Shown one piece after another: positions 50,672 through 58,232 of a stretch of 64,000 nucleotides of DNA. The DNA comes from Streptomyces sp. TRM68416 (lineage in GTDB: Bacteria; Actinomycetota; Actinomycetes; Streptomycetales; Streptomycetaceae). The notes beneath the pieces are model-generated. The model did not search any database. It worked only from the letters and a program-made list of their open reading frames with translations, and had not been told where the DNA came from. The stretch spans positions 62,001 to 126,000 of the forward strand of contig NZ_JACVWU010000009.1 of the NCBI RefSeq assembly GCF_014596915.1. Reading direction: 5' to 3'. Positions within the stretch are counted from its first letter, which is position 1, and the number at the start of each line of letters is the position of its first letter. A program made the translations under genes and the position numbers.

Positions 50672-52726
50672 GTGTCCGTGTCCACGCCCGTCGACGACGA
50701 CCCCCTCTCTCGTGAGCGCTCCCACCTCGCCTCCTCCCGCGCCGCCCTGCGCGCGATGCGCGAGGAGGTCGAGGCCCTCGACATCACCGACGTCACCGCG
50801 AACTGGGTCAACGCCGAGGTCCTCACCCGCCAGATCGACGAGCGGATCAAGGCGCTCGCCGACCTCAGCGACACCCCGCTGTTCTTCGGCCGCCTCGACT
50901 ACCTGCACGCCCCGGGCGCGGAGGGTGCGGAAGGCGGCGAGGGCGAGCGGTTCTACATCGGGCGGCGGCACGTTCACGACGCCGTCGGCGACCCGATGGT
51001 GATCGACTGGCGGGCGCCGGTGTCGCAGCCGTTCTACCGGGCCTCGAAGAAGGACCCGATGGACGTCGGGCTGCGCCGCCGCTTCGGCTACACGGGCGGG
51101 GACCTGACCGCGTACGAGGACGAGCACCTGTCGGACCCGGCGGAGGCGGCCCGCACCAGCAAGCTGCTCCAGCAGGAGATCGAGCGGCCGCGTGTCGGGC
51201 CAATGCGGGACATCGTCGCCACGATCCAGCCGGAGCAGGACGAGATCGTACGGTCGGGTCTGGGCGGGACCGTGTGCGTGCAGGGCGGTCCTGGCACCGG
51301 GAAGACGGCGGTCGGCCTGCACCGGGTGGCGTATCTGCTGTACGCCCACCGTGAGCGGCTGGCCCGGACCGGCACGCTGGTCATCGGGCCGAACCGGTCC
51401 TTCCTGCACTACATCGAGCAAGTCCTGCCCGCGCTGGGTGAGTTGACGGTGCGGCAGGCAACCGTGGACGACCTGGTCGGGCAGCAGGTGGAGGTGCGCG
51501 GCGCGGACGACGCGGCGGCGGCGATCGTCAAGGGTGACGCCCGGATGGCGGAGGTGCTGCGCCGGGCGCTGTACTCGCACGTGACGATGCCGACGGAGCC
51601 GGTCGTGGTGGTGCGCGGGTCGCGGCGGTGGCGGGTGCCCGCGTACGAACTCGAAGACATCGTGCGGGAGCTGCTGGAGCGGGACATCCGGTACGGGGCG
51701 GCGCGTGAGGCCCTGCCGCAGCGGATCGCGCACGCCGTGCTGGTGCAGATGGAACGGTCCGGGGAGGCGCCGGACGACCGGGTCCAGGACGCGGTGGCCC
51801 GCAATACGGCGGTGAAGGCCGCGGTGAAGGCGGTCTGGCCGGTGGTCGAACCGGCGAAGCTGGTGCTGCGGTTGCTGACGGACGCGGAGTTCCTGGCGGA
51901 GCACTCGGAGGGGCTGCTGTCCGAGGACGAGCGGAAGACGATCCTGTGGGCGAAGCCGGTGCGGTCGGTGAAGTCGGCCAAGTGGTCCGCCGCGGACGCG
52001 GTGTTGATCGACGAGGCCGCCGATCTGGTGCAGCGGACGCATTCGCTCGGGCATGTGGTGCTGGACGAGGCGCAGGATCTGTCGCCGATGCAGTACCGGG
52101 CGGTGGGGCGGCGGTGCACGACGGGGTCGGCGACGGTGCTGGGGGATCTGGCGCAGGGTACGACGCCGTGGGCGACGCGGAGTTGGGCGGAGGCGCTGGC
52201 GCACCTGGGGAAGCCGGAGGGGGTGGTGGAGGAGCTGACGGCCGGTTTCCGTGTCCCTACGGACGTCATCACGTACGCGTCCCGGCTGCTGCCGCACATC
52301 GCGCCCGGGCTGACGCCGGTGGCGTCGGTGCGGGAGAACCCGGGGTTCTTCGAGGTGCGGGAGGCCTCGGGCGCGGGTGATGTGGTCGCCGCGTGCGAGG
52401 AGTTGCTGCGCAACGAGGGCTCTACGGGGCTGATCGCGGCGGACGCGCGGATTCCGGCGTTGGCGGAGGCGTTGGAGGAGGCGGGCCTCGGCTGTCTCGC
52501 GCCCGGTGAGGAGACGACCGCGGAGACCCGCCTGACCTTGGTCCCGGCGTCGCTGGCGAAGGGCCTGGAGTACGACTACGTGGTCCTCGACGAGCCGCAG
52601 GCCGTGGTGGACGGCGAGCCGGACGAGCGGACGGGGCTGCGGCGGCTGTACGTGGCGCTGACGCGGGCGGTGTCGGGGCTGGTGGTGACCCATTCGGCCC
52701 CCTTGCCACAGCAGCTGACGGCGTAA
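50672..52726 (+). CDS. HelD-like UvrD-family ATPase (RNA polymerase recycling factor)
   Basis: 684-aa superfamily 1 helicase-like protein of the HelD/HelR group, which binds RNA polymerase, removes nucleic acid, and in some actinobacteria protects against rifamycins. N-terminal coiled-coil (SRERSHLASSRAALRAMREEVEALDITDVTANWVNAEVLTRQIDERIKALADL), DWRAPVSQPFYRA, Walker A QGGPGTGKTAVGLHRVAYLLY at about 204-224, and motif II LDEAQDLSPMQYRAVGRR near 463, with C-terminal motifs AKGLEYDYVVLDEPQ and RRLYVALTRAVSGL. GTG at 50672 with GGAGG seven bases upstream. Rifamycin function is not shown by sequence. Confidence 0.9.
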   Translation: MSVSTPVDDDPLSRERSHLASSRAALRAMREEVEALDITDVTANWVNAEVLTRQIDERIKALADLSDTPLFFGRLDYLHAPGAEGAEGGEGERFYIGRRHVHDAVGDPMVIDWRAPVSQPFYRASKKDPMDVGLRRRFGYTGGDLTAYEDEHLSDPAEAARTSKLLQQEIERPRVGPMRDIVATIQPEQDEIVRSGLGGTVCVQGGPGTGKTAVGLHRVAYLLYAHRERLARTGTLVIGPNRSFLHYIEQVLPALGELTVRQATVDDLVGQQVEVRGADDAAAAIVKGDARMAEVLRRALYSHVTMPTEPVVVVRGSRRWRVPAYELEDIVRELLERDIRYGAAREALPQRIAHAVLVQMERSGEAPDDRVQDAVARNTAVKAAVKAVWPVVEPAKLVLRLLTDAEFLAEHSEGLLSEDERKTILWAKPVRSVKSAKWSAADAVLIDEAADLVQRTHSLGHVVLDEAQDLSPMQYRAVGRRCTTGSATVLGDLAQGTTPWATRSWAEALAHLGKPEGVVEELTAGFRVPTDVITYASRLLPHIAPGLTPVASVRENPGFFEVREASGAGDVVAACEELLRNEGSTGLIAADARIPALAEALEEAGLGCLAPGEETTAETRLTLVPASLAKGLEYDYVVLDEPQAVVDGEPDERTGLRRLYVALTRAVSGLVVTHSAPLPQQLTA

Positions 52727-52769
52727 TACCCCGGGACCTTCTTTCGCCCCCGCCGCCCCTACCCGTCCC

Positions 52770-52861
52770 GTCCCTGGGGGCTGCCGCCCCCAGACCCCCG
52801 CTTCGGCCCCGAAAGGGCCTCGTCCTCAAACGCCGGACGGGCTGGGTGATGCGGCCCTGCG
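52770..52861 (+). repeat. Dispersed ~90-bp Streptomyces element, copy B
   Basis: Plus-strand copy of the element whose reverse complement lies at 44943-45031. Includes a CTGGGGG/CCCCCAG hairpin and CTCGTCCTCAAACGCCGGAC. Sits between the convergent HelD and cutC genes in a 245-bp gap with no other gene. Confidence 0.9.
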
Positions 52862-52971
52862 CCGATCAGCGCCGTCCACCCTGCGGGCAGTCGTGCCGCT
52901 GGGGCGGCACGGGTGGGCGCAGGCGGCACCCCCGTAGCGCCGGGGTGCGCGTCCGGCCGCCGCGCTGGGGG

Positions 52972-53667
52972 TCACGCCGCGTCCAGCGTCCTCCGCCACT
53001 CCCGTACCGCGTCCGCGGAGACGGGGCCGGTCCAGCCCTCGGCACCACGGGCCGCGCCGCCGATGTGGAAGGCGTCGAGGCCGGCCGAGACGAGATAGGG
53101 GACGTGGGCCAGTTGCAGGCCGCCGCCGACGAGGATCCGTTGTTCGTACCCCGGCTCCCCTCTCCGCGCCGCCTCCGCCAGCAGCGCCGGCAGCCCCGTG
53201 CCGACGCCCGCGGAGGAGCCCGCGGTCAGGTAGGTGTCCAGGCCGGGCAGCCCGTCGAGGGCCTTCCGCACCGCGTCCCGGTCCGTCGCGTGGTCGATCG
53301 CCCGGTGGAAGGTCCACCGGCAGCCGCCCAGCGCCGCCACCACCCGCTCCACCGCATCGAGGTCGACGAGGCCATCCGCGTCGAGGAACCCGAGCACGAA
53401 CTCCGAGGCCCCGGCCGCCCTCATCTCCTCCGCGACACCCACCAGCCGCCCGACGTCCCCCGCCGCGAACCCGTCCGCCAGCCGCAGCATCACCCGCAGC
53501 GGAATGTCGACGGCGGCACGGATCCCGGACACGGTCGCGGCCGACGGGGTGAGCCCGTCGGCCGCCATCTCGGTGACCAGTTCGAGGCGGTCCGCGCCTC
53601 CGGCCTGGGCGGCGACCGCGTCCTCGACGTCGAGGGCGATCACCTCCAGGAGTGCACGCTTGCTCAT
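52972..53667 (-). CDS. cutC: CutC-family protein
   Basis: 231-aa TIM-barrel CutC-family protein. The name comes from copper homeostasis in E. coli, but the biochemical role is disputed. Family blocks: LLEVIALDVEDAVAAQAGGADRLELVTEMAADGLTPS at the start, DIPLRVMLRLADGF, GASEFVLGFLDADGLVDLDAVERV, WTFHRAIDHATDRDAVRKAL and LDAFHIGGAARG. ATG at 53667. A DasR-like operator overlaps its -35, which fits a link to amino-sugar metabolism (inference). Confidence 0.88.
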   Translation of the reverse strand: MSKRALLEVIALDVEDAVAAQAGGADRLELVTEMAADGLTPSAATVSGIRAAVDIPLRVMLRLADGFAAGDVGRLVGVAEEMRAAGASEFVLGFLDADGLVDLDAVERVVAALGGCRWTFHRAIDHATDRDAVRKALDGLPGLDTYLTAGSSAGVGTGLPALLAEAARRGEPGYEQRILVGGGLQLAHVPYLVSAGLDAFHIGGAARGAEGWTGPVSADAVREWRRTLDAA

Positions 53668-53708
53668 GGGGCCCCATTCGTCGGGTCGGCGACTACTACA
53701 ACTGCTAC

Positions 53709-53720
53709 AGGTCTAGTCCA
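53709..53720 (-). promoter_or_regulatory. dre-like HutC-type operator over the cutC promoter
   Basis: AGGTCTAGTCCA (plus strand) matches the DasR consensus core TGGTCTAGACCA at 10 of 12 positions. On the minus strand TTGGAC with TAGTAG 17 bp later forms a plausible promoter, so a bound regulator would block the -35. Confidence 0.55.
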
Positions 53721-53812
53721 ATCTAACGGGTGTGCCGCCCGGAAGCCCCCCAACCCCGGTCTCCGGTCCCACGCCTGTCCCCACCTCCGCCCCCATCCCC
53801 GACAATGGGCAC

Positions 53813-54478
53813 ATGGCCGACCTCCACGCCCTGCGCACCCGCTTCGTCCGCGCCCTCGAAGGAGCCCGCAGCCCCGGGACCGCCGGCCCGGACCCCCTGC
53901 CCTACGCCGACGATCTCCTCGCCCGCTGGCAGGAGCCGCAGCGCCGGTACCACACGCTCGCGCACCTCACCGCGGTCCTCGACCACATCGACGTACTGGA
54001 GAAGCAAGCGGACGACCCGGACGTCGTACGGCTGGCCGCCTGGTTCCACGACGCCGTGTACCTCCCCGACCGCTCGGAGAACGAGGAACGCTCCGCCCGC
54101 CTCGCCGAACGCGCCCTGCCCGAAGCCGGCGTCCCCGGGGCGAAGACCGCCGAGGTGGCCCGCCTCGTCCGGCTCACCGTCACCCACGCCCCCGCCGACG
54201 ACGACCTCAACGGCCAGGTCCTGTGCGACGCCGACCTCGCGATCCTCGCCGCGCCGCCGTCCGCGTACGCCGCCTACACGGCCGCCGTCCGTGAGGAGTA
54301 CCACTTCGTGCCGAACGACGCCTTCCGCGAGGGCCGGGCCGCCGTCCTGCGCCAACTCCTCGCCCTGCCCCGCCTGTTCCGCACCCCGCACGGCACGGAG
54401 CACTGGGAGGCGACGGCCCGTTACAACCTCCGGTCCGAGCTGGAAATGCTGTCGCTCCCGTCGCCCCCGTCCGCATAG
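53813..54478 (+). CDS. HD-domain metal-dependent hydrolase
   Basis: 221-aa protein with an HD-type hydrolase pattern: RRYHTLAHLTAVLDHID, WFHDAVYLPDRSENEERSARLAERAL (HD pair in WFHDAVY), VTHAPADDDLNGQVLCDADLAILAAP with the late Asp. Members are predicted metal-dependent phosphohydrolases. The ATG at 53813 lies six bases after GACAAT and lacks a Shine-Dalgarno, so a leaderless mRNA is likely. Substrate unknown. Confidence 0.83.
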   Translation: MADLHALRTRFVRALEGARSPGTAGPDPLPYADDLLARWQEPQRRYHTLAHLTAVLDHIDVLEKQADDPDVVRLAAWFHDAVYLPDRSENEERSARLAERALPEAGVPGAKTAEVARLVRLTVTHAPADDDLNGQVLCDADLAILAAPPSAYAAYTAAVREEYHFVPNDAFREGRAAVLRQLLALPRLFRTPHGTEHWEATARYNLRSELEMLSLPSPPSA

Positions 54479-54487
54479 CCTGACCGC

Positions 54488-55591
54488 ATGCGAAACGTGG
54501 GCGGGGAACGCGTGCAGGAGGCGGTGGCGGGCTCGGTGGCCCTGCTGCGGACCGTGACCGACCGGGACTGGGAGGGGGTCGGGGCGGGCCGCCTGGAGTG
54601 GAGTTGCCGCGCGACCGTCCTCCACATCGCCTCGGACCTCATCGCCTACGCCGGCCAGCTCGCCGGCCGTGCGCAGAGCGCGTACGTCCCCTTCGGCATC
54701 ACCCTCGACGACGGCACCGACAACGACGGCCTGCTGGACGTCGTCGAGACCACCGGCGCCCTGCTCACCGCCGCCGTCCGTACGGCACCGCGCGAGGCGC
54801 GCGCCTTCCACCCGTACCCGTTCCGCAGCGCGAACCGCGAGGGCTTCGCCGCGATGGGCGTCGCCGAGGTGCTGCTGCACACGCACGACATCGCCGAGGG
54901 TCTCGGCCTGGCGTACGAACCCGCCCCGGAGCTCGCCGAGTTCGTCCTCACCCGGATCTTCCCGCAGGTCCGGCCCGGCCCCGACCACTGGCGCACCCTG
55001 CTGTGGGCCACCGGCCGCGGCGAGCTGCCGGACCGCGCGGCGCTCACCGAGTGGCGCTGGCACAACAACCTGGTGGTCCCGGCCGACCGCCTCACCCTCC
55101 AGGGCGTCACCCCCGCCTCCGCCGCCGACCTGGCCGCGGGTGGCGACGGTGGCTTCGCCTGGGTCGAGGACGGCCCGTGCGACGGCACCCGTGAGGCCGC
55201 GAAGATGGTCCTCAAGGCCTACGAAGGCGGCGTGCACCGCGCGGAGTTCGGGGTCTTCGCCCTCGTACGACGTGAGGACGGGCGGGCCGTCGGCGCCATG
55301 GGCTTCCACGGCGCCCCGGACGAGGACGGCCGCGTCGAGATCGGCTACGACCTCACCGAGTCGTCCCGCGGCAACGGCTACGCGACCGAGGCCCTGAACG
55401 CCCTCGCCGCGCACGCGCTCGCGCGGGACGACGTACGGGCCGTGATCGCGATCATCGACCACGACAACGTGCCGTCGCAGTCCGTGGTGACGCGGGCGGG
55501 GTTCACCAGGGCCGCCCTGGACGAGGAACGCGCGACGAGCGAGGGCCGGGAGGCGGACGGCCCGCTCCGGGTGTACGTGCGTACGGCCTAG
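54488..55591 (+). CDS. MDMPI-like domain fused to a GNAT acetyltransferase
   Basis: 367-aa fusion. Residues 1-190: mycothiol maleylpyruvate isomerase/DinB-like four-helix bundle (RDWEGVGAGRLEWSCRATVLHIASDLIAYAGQLAGRA; FAAMGVAEVLLHTHDIAEGLGL with HxHD). Residues about 195-367: GNAT domain (TEWRWHNNLVVPADRL; GRVEIGYDLTESSRGNGYATEALNALAAHALARDDVRAVIAIIDHDNVPSQSVVTRAGF) with the acetyl-CoA loop RGNGYA. The combination suggests acetylation linked to mycothiol or a metal site, but this is inference. ATG at 54488. Confidence 0.85.
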   Translation: MRNVGGERVQEAVAGSVALLRTVTDRDWEGVGAGRLEWSCRATVLHIASDLIAYAGQLAGRAQSAYVPFGITLDDGTDNDGLLDVVETTGALLTAAVRTAPREARAFHPYPFRSANREGFAAMGVAEVLLHTHDIAEGLGLAYEPAPELAEFVLTRIFPQVRPGPDHWRTLLWATGRGELPDRAALTEWRWHNNLVVPADRLTLQGVTPASAADLAAGGDGGFAWVEDGPCDGTREAAKMVLKAYEGGVHRAEFGVFALVRREDGRAVGAMGFHGAPDEDGRVEIGYDLTESSRGNGYATEALNALAAHALARDDVRAVIAIIDHDNVPSQSVVTRAGFTRAALDEERATSEGREADGPLRVYVRTA

Positions 55592-55851
55592 GGCCGCCCT
55601 TTCGGCCTGCGCAACCCCGCCCCGTGCAGCAGCCGCACCACTTCCCGGCTGCTCACCTCCACCGCGCCCGCGGCCACCACGTCCGCGTACCGGTGCGAGG
55701 GGATGTCGTAGTGGTCCCGCTCGAAGGCCTTGCGGGGCACGCCCAGCCGGTCGGCGAAGGCGTGCAGCTCGGCGAAGGAGACGTCACTGACGAGGTGGGA
55801 CCACATGCGGCCGTGTCCGGGCCAGGTGGGCGGGTCTATGTACACCGTCAC
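55588..55851 (-). CDS. DUF4031 protein
   Basis: 87-aa protein of the DUF4031 family: TVYIDPPTWPGHGRMWSHLVSDVSFAELHAFADRLGVPRKAFERDHYDIPSHRYADVVAAGA. GTG at 55851 overlaps the upstream TGA (GTGA). Its TAG stop shares the palindromic CTAG at 55588-55591 with the convergent fusion gene's TAG. Function unknown. Confidence 0.85.
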   Translation of the reverse strand: MTVYIDPPTWPGHGRMWSHLVSDVSFAELHAFADRLGVPRKAFERDHYDIPSHRYADVVAAGAVEVSSREVVRLLHGAGLRRPKGRP

Positions 55852-56243
55852 GAGGACGCCGTCCCGTCGGCGGCCGACCCGAGCGCCCCGACGGCCGCGA
55901 CCTTCACGCCCGCCTTGTGGCAGACCCAGTGCGGGTCGGGGCCCAGCTCCGGTTCGACGTCCAGGGCGTGCGGGTCGCCGGAGCCGCACACCGGGCACAG
56001 CGGCCAGCGGCCGTACCGTTCCAGCAGGGCGTCCTGGACGTCCTGGGCGACCAGACCGGCCACGTACTCCGCGCCCTCGGGCCACTGCTCGACCCACCAC
56101 CGGCGTTCCACGACGGAGTCCTCGACCAGTGACACCACGTCCGCCTCGGCAACCTCCCCGGCGACCAGATCGGCGAGCACGAGCGCGCGTGCCGCGTGCA
56201 ACGCCTGCTCCAGGGGGCTGAGCGGGTGGTCTGAGGGATCCAT
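55848..56243 (-). CDS. Hypothetical protein with a CxxC zinc-like motif
   Basis: 131-aa protein: helical N-half (LSPLEQALHAARALVLADLVAGEVAEADVVSLVEDSVVERRWWVEQWPEGAEYVAGLVAQDVQDALLERYG) and a CPVCGSGDPHALD metal-binding-like loop followed by WVCHKAGVKVA. ATG at 56243; in an operon with the DUF4031 gene (four-base overlap). Its upstream region is shared with the divergent RpiR gene. Family not recognised. Confidence 0.7.
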   Translation of the reverse strand: MDPSDHPLSPLEQALHAARALVLADLVAGEVAEADVVSLVEDSVVERRWWVEQWPEGAEYVAGLVAQDVQDALLERYGRWPLCPVCGSGDPHALDVEPELGPDPHWVCHKAGVKVAAVGALGSAADGTASS

Positions 56244-56291
56244 GCATCCATTGTGCGCACTCTTGACCACAACCCCGAGGCGAAAATATCT

Positions 56292-56315
56292 TTCACACGT
56301 GACCCAGCATGTGAA
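56292..56315. promoter_or_regulatory. Inverted repeat across the RpiR start codon
   Basis: TTCACA (56292-56297) and TGTGAA (56310-56315) are separated by 12 bases that include the GTG start (56299-56301). A bound RpiR dimer could autorepress and control the divergent gene. Confidence 0.55.
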
Positions 56316-57222
56316 GGAAACTTTCGGGAACCCGGGTCAGCCCGGCGGCCCGCCCCCCGCGCCCGCCGCCCTCGCGGCCAAGGTGCGCACACTGGCGCCG
56401 TCGATGACCCGTTCCATGCAACGGGTCGCCGAGGCCGTCGCCGGTGACCCGGCCGGCTGCGCCGCCCTCACCGTCACCGGCCTCGCCGAACTCACCGGCA
56501 CCAGCGAGGCGACCGTCGTCCGCACCGCCCGGCTGCTCGGCTACCCCGGCTACCGGGATCTCAGGCTCGCGCTCGCCGGTCTCGCGGCGCAACAGCAGTC
56601 CGGGCGGGCGCCCGCCATCACCACGGACATCGCGGTGGACGACCCCATCGCGGACGTCGTGGCGAAGCTGGCCTACGACGAGCAGCAGACCCTCGCCGAC
56701 ACCGCGGCCGGCCTCGACACCGCGCAGCTCGGCGCGGCGGTCACGGCCGCGGCCGCCGCCCGGCGCATCGACGTGTACGGCGTCGGCGCCTCGGGCCTGG
56801 TCGCCCAGGACCTCACCCAGAAGCTCCTGCGCATAGGGCTGATAGCCCACGCGCACAGCGACCCCCACCTCGCCGTGACGAACGCCGTCCAGCTGAGGGC
56901 AGGGGACGTGGCGATCGCGATCACGCACTCCGGGTCGACCGGCGACGTCATCGAACCCCTGCGGGTCGCCTTCGAGCACGGGGCCACGACCGTGGCGATC
57001 ACCGGCCGTCCGGACGGCCCCGTCACCCAGTACGCCGACCACGTCCTGACCACGTCCACCGCGCGCGAGAGCGAGCTGCGCCCGGCCGCCATGTCGTCCC
57101 GGACCAGTCAGCTCCTCGTCGTGGACTGCCTGTTCGTGGGCGTGGCGCAACGGACGTACGAGACGGCCGCGCCCGCCCTCTCGGCGTCGTACGAGGCCCT
57201 CGCACACCGGCACCGGCGGTAA
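56299..57222 (+). CDS. RpiR-family regulator (MurR-like)
   Basis: 307-aa regulator: N-terminal HTH_6 (SMTRSMQRVAEAVAGDPAGCAALTVTGLAELTGTSEATVVRTARLLGYPGYRDLRLAL, residues about 33-95) and a C-terminal SIS sugar-phosphate domain (ARRIDVYGVGASGLVAQDLTQKLLRIG; VAIAITHSGSTGDVIEPLRVAFEHGATTVAITGRPDGPV). Start codon overlapped by an inverted repeat. Immediately upstream of murQ and an EIIBC permease, so probably a MurNAc-6-P-responsive repressor like E. coli MurR (inference). Confidence 0.9.
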   Translation: MTQHVKETFGNPGQPGGPPPAPAALAAKVRTLAPSMTRSMQRVAEAVAGDPAGCAALTVTGLAELTGTSEATVVRTARLLGYPGYRDLRLALAGLAAQQQSGRAPAITTDIAVDDPIADVVAKLAYDEQQTLADTAAGLDTAQLGAAVTAAAAARRIDVYGVGASGLVAQDLTQKLLRIGLIAHAHSDPHLAVTNAVQLRAGDVAIAITHSGSTGDVIEPLRVAFEHGATTVAITGRPDGPVTQYADHVLTTSTARESELRPAAMSSRTSQLLVVDCLFVGVAQRTYETAAPALSASYEALAHRHRR

Positions 57223-57272
57223 CGGCGCCTCGCGCACCGGCGGTGGCCGACAGCACCCGCAGACATTCCGAA

Positions 57273-58217
57273 ATGAGCCGCACCTCCATGACCTCCGCAT
57301 CCCGTGATCTCCGCGCCGAGCTGGAGTCCCTGACCACCGAGGCCTTCCGCCCCGAGCTGGCCGACATCGACCGCCTCCCCACCCTCGACATCGCCCGCCT
57401 GATGAACGGCGAGGACACCTCCGTACCCGCCGCCGTGGCCGAGCGGCTGCCCGAGATCGCCGCCGCCATCGACGCCGTGGCCGAACGCATGGCACGCGGC
57501 GGCCGACTGGTCTACGCGGGCGCGGGCACCGCCGGACGGCTCGGCGTCCTGGACGCCTCCGAGTGCCCGCCCACCTTCAACACCGACCCGACACAGGTCG
57601 TCGGGCTCATCGCGGGCGGCCCGGAGGCCCTGGTCACCTCGGTGGAGGGCGCCGAGGACTCCCCGGAACTGGCCCGCGCCGACCTCGACGCGCTCGCCCT
57701 CACCCCCGCCGACACGGTGGTCGGCATCTCCGCCTCCGGCCGCACCCCGTACGCCCTCGGCGCCGTCGAACACGCCCGCGCCCTGGGCGCGTTGACCATC
57801 GGCCTGGCCTGCAACGCCGACAGCGCGCTCGCGGCCGCCGCCGACCACGGCATCGAGATCGTCGTGGGCCCGGAACTCCTCACCGGCTCCACCCGCCTGA
57901 AGTCCGGCACCGCCCAGAAGCTCGTCCTCAACATGCTCTCGACGATCACGATGATCCGCCTGGGCAAGACCTACGGAAACCTGATGGTCGACGTGCGCGC
58001 CTCGAACGACAAGCTGCGCGCCCGCTCCCGCCGTATCGTCGCGCTCGCGACCGGCGCGCGGGACGACGAGATCGAACGCGCCCTGGCGGCCACCGGCGGC
58101 GAGGTGAAGAACGCCATCCTGGTCGTCCTCGCCGGCGTCGACGGCCCGACGGCCGCCCGCCTTCTGGAGGAGTCCGACGGCCACCTGCGTGCCGCGCTGG
58201 CGGCGGCGGGCGGCTGA
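57273..58217 (+). CDS. murQ: N-acetylmuramic acid-6-phosphate etherase
   Basis: 314-aa SIS-fold lyase that splits the lactyl ether of MurNAc-6-P to give GlcNAc-6-P and D-lactate, recovering cell-wall sugar. Closely follows E. coli MurQ: IARLMNGEDTSVPAAVAERLPEIAAAIDAV, RLVYAGAGTAGRLGVLDASECPPTFNTDPTQVVGLIAGG, VEGAEDSPE, VVGISASGRTPYALGAVEHARALG, and LTGSTRLKSGTAQKLVLNMLSTITMIRLGKTYGNLMVDV. ATG at 57273 chosen; a GTG at 57243 and ATG at 57288 are alternatives. Operon with the RpiR regulator and the EIIBC permease. Confidence 0.94.
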   Translation: MSRTSMTSASRDLRAELESLTTEAFRPELADIDRLPTLDIARLMNGEDTSVPAAVAERLPEIAAAIDAVAERMARGGRLVYAGAGTAGRLGVLDASECPPTFNTDPTQVVGLIAGGPEALVTSVEGAEDSPELARADLDALALTPADTVVGISASGRTPYALGAVEHARALGALTIGLACNADSALAAAADHGIEIVVGPELLTGSTRLKSGTAQKLVLNMLSTITMIRLGKTYGNLMVDVRASNDKLRARSRRIVALATGARDDEIERALAATGGEVKNAILVVLAGVDGPTAARLLEESDGHLRAALAAAGG

Positions 58218-58232
58218 CCCCAGTCTGCGGGG

